In this document: piece after piece, positions 56,686-64,000 of the stretch
Numbering within the stretch: position 1 is the first letter of the stretch
Layout of the letters: every line of letters starts with the position of its first letter
Source of the DNA: Siderastrea siderea
Taxonomy: Eukaryota > Cnidaria > Anthozoa > Scleractinia > Rhizangiidae
Reading direction: 5' to 3'
Assembly: GCA_964030785.1 (NCBI GenBank)
Contig: OZ034969.1
Span: forward strand, 30,650,001 to 30,714,000
DNA: 64,000 bases
The notes under the pieces: generated by a model
The model's database searches: none
What the model was told of the DNA's origin: nothing
The model's input: only the letters and a program-made list of their open reading frames with translations
Program-made: the position numbers and the translations under genes

Positions 56686-59565
56686 TTAAAGGAAAAATCT
56701 TGGGCTACACTCAGAACAACAAGCACAGTAGATGATATGAAGTAAGTCATTTTTGCAGGCTACCCAAACTGCTTTATGATCACTAAAATATGTTTCAAGG
56801 ACTCCTGTCATGAGTCCTGATTCACCAAGATTACTGTAAATGTGATCAATAGTAGTTCTGTGGTCATTAGTGCTACCTAAGATATGCTGTCTGTAACTGT
56901 ATGATGAGATCATTTGGTTAAATAAAGTACTCCTTTGTACATCGTCATTCCAATCGATATTAAAATCACCAAGTATTATGTGGTAAACTTCTCTTGACAT
57001 AATGGAGTGAAGTTCTGCTAATGCTTGATACAAATGTCTCGCAGAGATTTTTGGTGATCGATAAATTCCAGCAATTACAAAATTTGGAAGATGTTTTAGC
57101 TTAACAATTGTTATTTCAATTCCATACAAGTTTTCACATATTGGATATTCACCAAAGCATGCAACTCTGGTATACACTGCAGTTCCACCATATGGTCTTT
57201 GTGTGCACGAATATACATCCGTAAGAGCATCACTTCTGAATAAAGAGAATCCATCGATTTCATATTCTTCATTTCTATCAAACAGCCAAAATCTAGTTTC
57301 AGCAAATATACTTACATCTGCCACTTTCAGGTTAACATCATTTCTGAAATCATCGATATGTTTATGTAATGAAAGTGTATTTAGAAATACAATCTTTGTG
57401 TAATCATTTCCAATATCACTGAGAAACAATAAGGATGGCTGAAGGTAGGCTACTGTTCGTAATCTATTCATTTCATCCTTTACTTTACCACTGACACATA
57501 TCTTCTGTTCATTTAAATCTTTTATACGTACTCCCTCGATTGTAGTAACCCAACTTAAAGCAACATAGTGAATGTGAGGAATGGCTCGCCTGGAATTAAG
57601 ATCAACAACCATTTTAGTTTCAGTGTCACCCTGAGATCAATGGACAGTTTTTCCCGCAGATGGTCTTAAAGTAAACTGTTTTCGAACAATCTGAACAGCT
57701 TTACCTCTTCCTACAAAAAATGTGACGCACACAGGTTTTATCGCTGTCCACGTCGGCTGGATACCTTGACGATAAAGATGCCTATTTTCACTGCACATTT
57801 TGGGTCCAACTTCAGGATTGTCAAACTCTACCCAGATAATTCCTTCAGGACGTTCTGAACTCAACAGATGGACATATCGGACCACATCACCAGCACCATT
57901 TGTTACACCATCATCTAATCGGATGTTTTGAGAAACTTCAGTCCGTTCATTTTCTGCTACTCTAAGACAACTAAGTAACTGCATAGTTTTACGAGGATCA
58001 TCGGGTATCTGTGTTAATAGACGCTGTTTTAATTCCTCAGACTGAGCACCGATAACACTATCTACTGCTTTCCCAGTGTACTTCCTACCAGGTGAAGAAT
58101 TGTAAATTGCCAAGTTAAACTCATCAACTTTGTCGTTTTGAACAAACAGATGTGGAGCATGTCTGGGATAGTTGGGATCAGAATCATCTATCATTCTTGT
58201 TCTAAGAACAGTCAAGTCAGTATCAATTTGAATACCCTCACGCAAGCGATTAAGAATTTCTGCAAACAGACGACTTTCTCCTTGCCTCATGATTTCGTCC
58301 AGCTCAAACATCTTAAAGTGTTTCTGCCACAGATTAGTTGCTAAAGCAGCATAGCCAGTCTGCAAATCGTCAAAAATGTAATCATCCAACACTGGGTTCA
58401 GTTGAAACAGATCACCAATTGCAATGATGCTTACTCCTCCAAAATCAGTACTTGTGCCTTTGATATCTTGGAGTCTTTTATTAATGTTAAACATAGAATT
58501 TCCTACCACAGAAACCTCGTCAATAAAGACAATTTTTAAACCAGCAAGTTTGGCTCTTAAAGAGTTAAGACGACTTGAATCCAACTTCTTGTAAACCTTT
58601 AAGGACTGGTTTGCAGGCATTGCTAAAGAACTATGGATCGTGAAACCTCCTACATTGCAAGCAGACTTTCCAGTTGGGCCAAATAGAAGCGCTTTTATTT
58701 CATGAAAATCATCACCAGCTCTTGTGTTTAAGTACTAAGTCTTATACGTCCCTTGAAACAGCGCTTTTATAAGGTGTGATTTACCCACTCCAGCGCCACC
58801 AGAAAGAAAGTAATAGAAGGGTTCATTACTTGTTTTCATCAGGCGCAAAACATGGCAAAAAAATTTAAACTGTTTTATGTTTAATGAACGGACAGTTTGC
58901 CGATAGTCTTCATCCGGCATTTCATCAAATGAGATGTTTTGTTCGTAATTAACTGAACTGGAGAGAATCCCCAAGTCTTCAGAAAGGTATTAGTTGTTAT
59001 CTACTTCAGAGGTAACTAATGACTCATCTAGGTGCTCTTCATTGTAACTACATTCTCTGTGATGTGTATTTGGAGCTACAGAAGCCCACGTATTGTCATT
59101 ATATTCCGCAGTTTGTATATCATCTAAGACTTGATCAAGTTGAGTGCAGGATGCTGCATACTGAGACAACTGATTATTTATCTGTTCTCTTAACATGTGA
59201 CACTGCTCCATGTAAGTCTCACAGTCTTCAAGCAAGTCAGTGTCCTCATTTCTCCAAGCGGTAAATAAGATAAGCAGTTCACGATAATGTTTCTCAGGAT
59301 GGTTCTCTTTACTGAACCAAACACTCCTTATTATCCTAGGCTTTGAGCGCTTATTAATATGTTTTTGGTGCTTCTTCGTCGCCAAATCATCACTGGGAAT
59401 GACATTTTAAACATTTATGTCGTCATCTCTATTGTCATCATCAAAAATCTCTATAGGTAAACCATCGGAATCAGTTTTCACGCATTTCTGTAAGCGCACA
59501 GGGCTTGGTTCTCTGTTATCATACCAGGCAGCCCAATCAGCTAATGAAACATTTTCCGGGTTTTG
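56686..59565 (-). pseudogene. Helentron-type helicase-endonuclease gene, 5'-truncated, with four in-frame stops
   Basis: One reading frame runs from 59565 down to 56686 and meets only TAA 59409, TAA 58992, TAG 58737 and TGA 57639 (each counted from its first base). It starts with NPENVSLADWAAWYD and KPRIIRSVWF, then a PIF1-type helicase: Walker A GGAGVGKSHL (about 58790), a second GPTGKSA, Walker B IVFIDEVSVVG, GDLFQLNPV and, past the TGA, SQGDT..HIHYVALSW. A C-terminal endonuclease/exonuclease/phosphatase domain follows (LGDFNIDW, TTIDHIYS, YFSDHKAVW). That order is the Helentron form of Helitron RepHel proteins, which move by rolling circle. The HUH Rep part is missing: the frame stops at 59566 next to a GC minisatellite. 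No frameshifts, only point stops, point to recent loss. Confidence 0.85.
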
Positions 59566-59574
59566 CTAAACACA

Positions 59575-59717
59575 GGCCCGCGGCCCAGCGGCCCACGGCC
59601 CACGGCCCGCGGCCCGCGGTCCACCTCACGGCCCGCGGCCCGCGGCCCGCGGTCCCCCTCACGGCCCACGGCCCGCGGCCCGGCGGCCCACCTCACGGCC
59701 CGCGGCCCGCGGCCCAC
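59575..59717. repeat. GC-rich minisatellite (GGCCCGC/GGCCCAC)
   Basis: About 143 bp of GGCCCGCGGCCC with interspersed CACCTCACGG, giving higher-order units of about 46 bp. The surrounding sequence is AT-rich. It separates the truncated Helentron from the transposase gene and starts about 220 bp upstream of that gene's first ATG. Confidence 0.85.
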
Positions 59718-59734
59718 AGATTTTTGGTCAGTGG

Positions 59735-59741
59735 TATATTA
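59735..59741 (+). promoter_or_regulatory. TATA-like box for the MULE transposase gene
   Basis: TATATTA stands 52 nt before the first ATG, leaving room for a short 5' UTR. No experiment supports it. Confidence 0.35.
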
Positions 59742-59792
59742 AGGCGCATGCTCAGATAGGCATCAGCGGAGTGTGGTCGACTGTGGTGTAAA

Positions 59793-62700
59793 ATGGACGA
59801 TGGTGAGTTTTTGGTTCCTTTGCAATTTCAATCATGTGAATCCTCTGCAATCCTTGTATCTCTTTGATGCTTTATGCTAAAAAACAAACATTTGATTGTT
59901 AATATTCACATCCGTCTATTTTCACAGAACCGGATAGCACAGTGGACGTTTGTTTTCAAACAATGTAAGTTTCAACAGATCAGACATAAAACGCTTGTTT
60001 CTTTCTTTATAATTTTTGAACTTACTCGCTTCTCAAATATTTTTTTCTCTCCCGGGCAGACGTGTACACAAAGACGCTGATGAAAACGTAAGTTGTGGGA
60101 TTGAATATTGTTAAATTATGTTGCTTTCGTTCATGTACATTGGGATAACTGGGAATTCTGTAAACTTCACTTTACGTCCGATATTTGCATACAGTTTTTG
60201 ATTGCGATACTTTTTCTTGCTAAAGGGAAACGGCGAAAATGTCTCAAATCCACAGATGCTATGGAAAGAGAGGTACTGACTTGCAATTATAAAATGAAAA
60301 ATATTTGTGTGTTGCTCTTAAGCACCTTTCCTATAAACTGAAATATTTACTTACCATTTATTCGTGATTACTTACCATAACCTGTGTGAACTGATATTTG
60401 GAACAACATCTGATATTAACGCAAAATTTACTTTAACCTTTAGCATCAATGGTCCTTACTGTGAAAGTGAAGCTCTCAGGAAAGCACTAGTATTGAGTGT
60501 TGAAGAAAATAGGTAAATGACATTTTGCAGTGAGAAGCATATCTTAACTTTTTCAAAACTCTAAACTTTACTCTTTTTATCATTTTAGCGATGCACATAG
60601 AAACTTCAGATGTCCCACTATTGTTTCTGTAAGTACTCAGTACAATGCACTTGTGAAACTTTTTATTTCTTTACACCAAAACAGGTATTAAGAAAAAGTG
60701 CTCACTAAAAAGTATTTTTTATTCATTTCAAAGATTGCAGCATCTTTTATATTCATTTAGGATGTAATTTAATGAAGGTGTTATGTTCTTACTTCAGCAA
60801 CCAATGGTCCCTGGAACCTCCTGCAAACCTGATCCTGATATAATAATAGTCAGTGATGGAATGGTGAGACAAATTTACTTCAGTTCTTACAAAAACATCA
60901 TGTGTAATTGATTATTTTAATGTCCAGTAAAACAGGTTTGTAAGTATGTGCTAAGAAAAAAGGAATAAGATAAAACATATGTAGTTTAGCGTGTTCCAGG
61001 CTCTTGGTCTGTGGAGTGAAGCAAGCAAAAGTGCGCAAGGGAAAATAGGGGAAACAGAGAGAGAGAACAAAATGGCACAAACCCTTTAAGCATTATTTTA
61101 AACAACTTATTCTGCGTGTTGATGTAAACTGTCAAAAATTAACCAAAACCAGGGTATACCAGGAGCTGGTATACCGGAATGAGGTTTTTAAACAATGCTT
61201 ACAGACTCTCCTTCTCTCTCCCATTCCTCCCTCTTTTTCCTTCACTTGCTTCGCTTGCCCACTTTCTCTTGCACTCTCCGCACTGATAGAGAGCCTGGCA
61301 CAGGCTAAAATAATTTTAAGAGGTCACCCTTTGAGGCCTATATAAGCGGTGTTGCATATCAGGTCATATTCAGTGACTGATCCCCTCCCTCCTTCCCAAC
61401 TCAAATTTAGGATCACGAATTTACTCTTGCTGGCATCACAATAAAATCTCAACAGTACTACAAAATATTCTCTGGAAAGCACAAGCAGCACAAGTGGGTA
61501 AATTTGACCCCACGCACTTGTAGTGTCTTTTTAAGTGACAGCCCTTCACTATATATGTAGACAATTTGATTTTATTTGGCTTTATCCTACTTTGTAACCC
61601 ACACCCTACTTTGTAATCTCCTACTCATGACAAATGTACGATCCTTAATCATTCACATTGTCGATTTTTAGTTAGGAGGTATGATCAGAGCAGTGCCATT
61701 CAAATGTACAATTGCTATCACTAAATACTTTCAAAATTCAAGTTCATATCTTTTGAACACTGTGTAAAGGATTTTTTATTGAGACAAGGGTTGAAAGTTT
61801 ACAGAAATTGATTATTTTATATTCATTATACAAGACAGTTTATTAATTTATTCTACAGGACAGTGATGACTCCATTAATGAACTAAATAAAACCTTTCAA
61901 GGACTAAGCTCTCCATCTAAAGATGACCGTACATCAGATTCATCATTCCCTTGGTGAGTTGTTAAAAAAGGCTTGTTTTCTGGTTCTGCAGGTATGAGAT
62001 GAAGCTTTTGGTGCCCTTGCATATACAGTGTCTTAATTGAAACCTATCTGTTGTAGCTCATGAAAAGGGGAGAGATTACTATTATGCAACTGAAATTACT
62101 GCTTGCCTATTACAGCACTCTTGAAGACAGAAAGAGACAGCTCTTCAGAGACAGTTCCGAAAGTTCTGACAGCTCAAACAGTGCATTTAAAAGCTTGGAC
62201 AGCTCTCCAGAAAGGTAATGGAATTGTTATATATTGGTGCTTAGTAACGTTTAATCATAAACAACGATTCTCTGAGAAGATATCTAGAAAGAATTTATAT
62301 AACAAAAGTCATGGAAGGTGTACAGTTACAATAAATGGAAAAATCCAAGAGGTTAAAACTGGTTTTTTGTTAAGTTTAAAGTAAATTCAACTTTTGAAAG
62401 GATGTACTGGTTACAATTGTAATCTTTAATCATTTTATAATTAACAGGTCGTGTATTACTGGTGACTTATCACCATGCCATCAGCATGTACCTGGAATTT
62501 TTCATGGGAGAAAGGAACCGTTAACCAACGAAGAGGTGGTGGAAGTTATGGCTTCTGAGGAAAGTAGGCATGTGTACTCCAGCATTCAAGTGAGACGGGT
62601 TTCATGTAACGTCAGCTTCCTGATTAGCACAGAGAACTTGAGTCCATCGGATGCTGCTATTGACGCTATGGGCGTTTGGAAGTTAAGCAAAACAAAGGCC

Positions 62701-64000
62701 AAGAAGTGTAGGGGTCAAATGGTGCGAAGACGAACCTACAGAAACAAAGCATGCAAAGATCTTGTCAAGGCCGTTGTGGAACCAGAAGAACAGCAGTTCC
62801 CATACGTATTTATTCACTACCGATTCGAAGGAGAGCCCTGCTCATTTGATTTACTGCCACACGGTAACAGTAAAACAAGCCAATCGCCATATGTAAGGGT
62901 TAATCCTTCAACCATGCAGCTATTGAAGGAGGAGACTGATGGTGTGGCCTCTGCTAGAAAGGCATTTCATAACGTAGAAAAAAAGGTCCGTGGCCTTACA
63001 GGAGCCTCTGCAGTTTCTCAGCTTCCACGAAACACAAAGCAGGTATATAATATGAAGAGCAGGAAACCTAAATCCATGGGAAGCATCAGAGAAGATCCTC
63101 TATTTAGGTCCCTCAATTCAATGGAAATGGAAGATGACCAAGATCGCTTCCACCAGCAGTTTATTAAAACAGCTGGTAGTACCACACATCTCCTTTTCAA
63201 CCGCAGGCAGGTGAATGACATCAAAAGCTTCTGCACAGAGTTCGGCAAGAGTTCCGTTCTTTCTGTTGATGTAACCTTTAAACTGGGACCATTCTGGGCG
63301 TTGGTGACAACATACCAGAACCTGATCCTGAGACGCAAAGGCCAGCACAACCATCCAGTAATGATCGGGCCTGTCGCTCTAGTTAAAGACAAGACAGAAA
63401 AGTCTTACAGCCACCTCTTTAAAGCTCTGGTTTCAGAAGAGCCCTCCCTTTCTCAGTCTTTAAAAGGCTCTGGGTCGGATGGAGAGATCAATCTGGAAAA
63501 AGCCTTGGATTCCAGCTTTCAACAAGCCTACCGATTTAGATGCGCTAATCATCTTTTCAATGACGTCCGAGAGAAAGCGAGGCAGATAGGTCTTCCCAGG
63601 GCTACTGTTGAAAGCTGCATTGAAGAGCTGCGTAATTCATGTTTGACGTCAACACGAGAATCTGGAGCCACAGATTTAGGAAATCTTGTAGAAAGTTGGC
63701 AAAAATCTGCTGATGCTGGTTTTAAGGAGCCAATGACCCGCTTCTGCTCTTATGTTTTGCGTTTTGTCATCCCAGTGATTCGTGACAGGGTGATGGCTGG
63801 AAATGCAGAACTTGCAGGCTTTCCGCAGTTCAGTAAAGTCCTCTACACACAGAATGTATCAGAGTCTGGTAACGCCATGCTGAAGAATTGGACAGGGTTT
63901 AAAGAGAGTGAAGTCGACGCGTTTATCCTGGATTTGAAGGAACTGGTGACAAGAGAAGAAGATGACGTCGCAAGAGCCCTTGTGGGGTTGGATTCGCCGT
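59793..64000 (+). CDS. MULE-type transposase gene, 11 exons, runs off the window (at least 710 aa)
   Basis: Predicted exons: 59793-59802, 59928-59964, 60060-60087, 60226-60272, 60444-60512, 60589-60628, 60798-60863, 61411-61497, 61859-61953, 62116-62214 and 62448 onward. Every junction is GT-AG and keeps one frame with no stop, which is strong evidence for a real gene. The start is MDDEPDSTVDVCFQTI. Exons 9-10 add a Ser/Asp-rich linker (RDSSESSDSSNS). The large last exon carries a MULE DDE core: D467 (VLSVDVTFKLGPFW), D537 (GSDGE), the downstream C-x2-H (RFRCANH), and E665 (VSESGNAML) as the likely third catalytic residue. No zinc-finger N-terminus was recognised. Ten introns in front of an intact core are unusual for a transposon; it could be an active intron-rich MULE or a host-recruited gene. 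Confidence 0.85.

Noticed and set aside
59505..59759. 84-aa Pro/Ala/His-rich frame
   Set aside because: It is simply the translation of the GGCCCGC minisatellite.

Overview
The window looks like a repeat-rich nuclear segment from an anthozoan cnidarian (a stony coral or close relative). The sequence is AT-rich, the genes have GT-AG introns, and the collagen-like genes, the integrase pseudogene and many of the short inverted-repeat elements are of kinds I associate with cnidarian genomes. Species cannot be named from the sequence. Nothing bacterial (operons, CRISPR, ribosome binding sites) is present. Exon structures were built by hand from splice signals and reading-frame continuity. They are predictions.

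Layout. (1) 0.4-7.6 kb is a nest of mobile DNA. A degenerate retroviral-type integrase gene (KRBA2/GIN-like) was split first or second by a deleted BEL/Pao LTR retrotransposon (1122-3843, target duplication ACAAA) and by a 3,175-bp two-gene DNA transposon (4203-7377, TA target). Both target sites can be read back into one integrase frame. The DNA transposon carries a DD38E transposase and, convergent to it, a 459-aa zinc-knuckle/coiled-coil/RS-rich protein. (2) 7.6-20 kb has no convincing host gene. It holds a deleted Crypton-like gene and several non-autonomous elements, two of which have clear target duplications (TA at 9778-10201, 9 bp at 19462-19790). (3) 21.0-50.4 kb contains a minus-strand family of secreted CTHRC1-like genes: three intact three-exon genes (21042-23104, 39985-42253, 48575-50448) and three remnants (near 38.0-38.4, 46.0-46.4 and 48.0-48.2 kb). 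Between them lie a 7-kb nested tandem repeat (25.6-32.6 kb) and a THAP-containing inverted-repeat element. (4) 52-56 kb is mostly non-coding with foldback elements. (5) 56.2-59.6 kb is a decayed Helentron-type helicase-endonuclease gene on the minus strand. (6) 59.8 kb to the right edge is an intact-looking 11-exon MULE-type transposase gene on the plus strand, cut off by the window.

How it fits together. The host content is the CTHRC1-like cluster, whose products carry a signal peptide, a short collagen helix and a cysteine-rich C-terminal domain. By homology they would be secreted matrix or Wnt-modulating proteins. The cluster grew by local duplication of gene plus flank. Most of the remaining sequence is transposon-derived, and the direct and empty target sites allow several insertions to be dated relative to one another.
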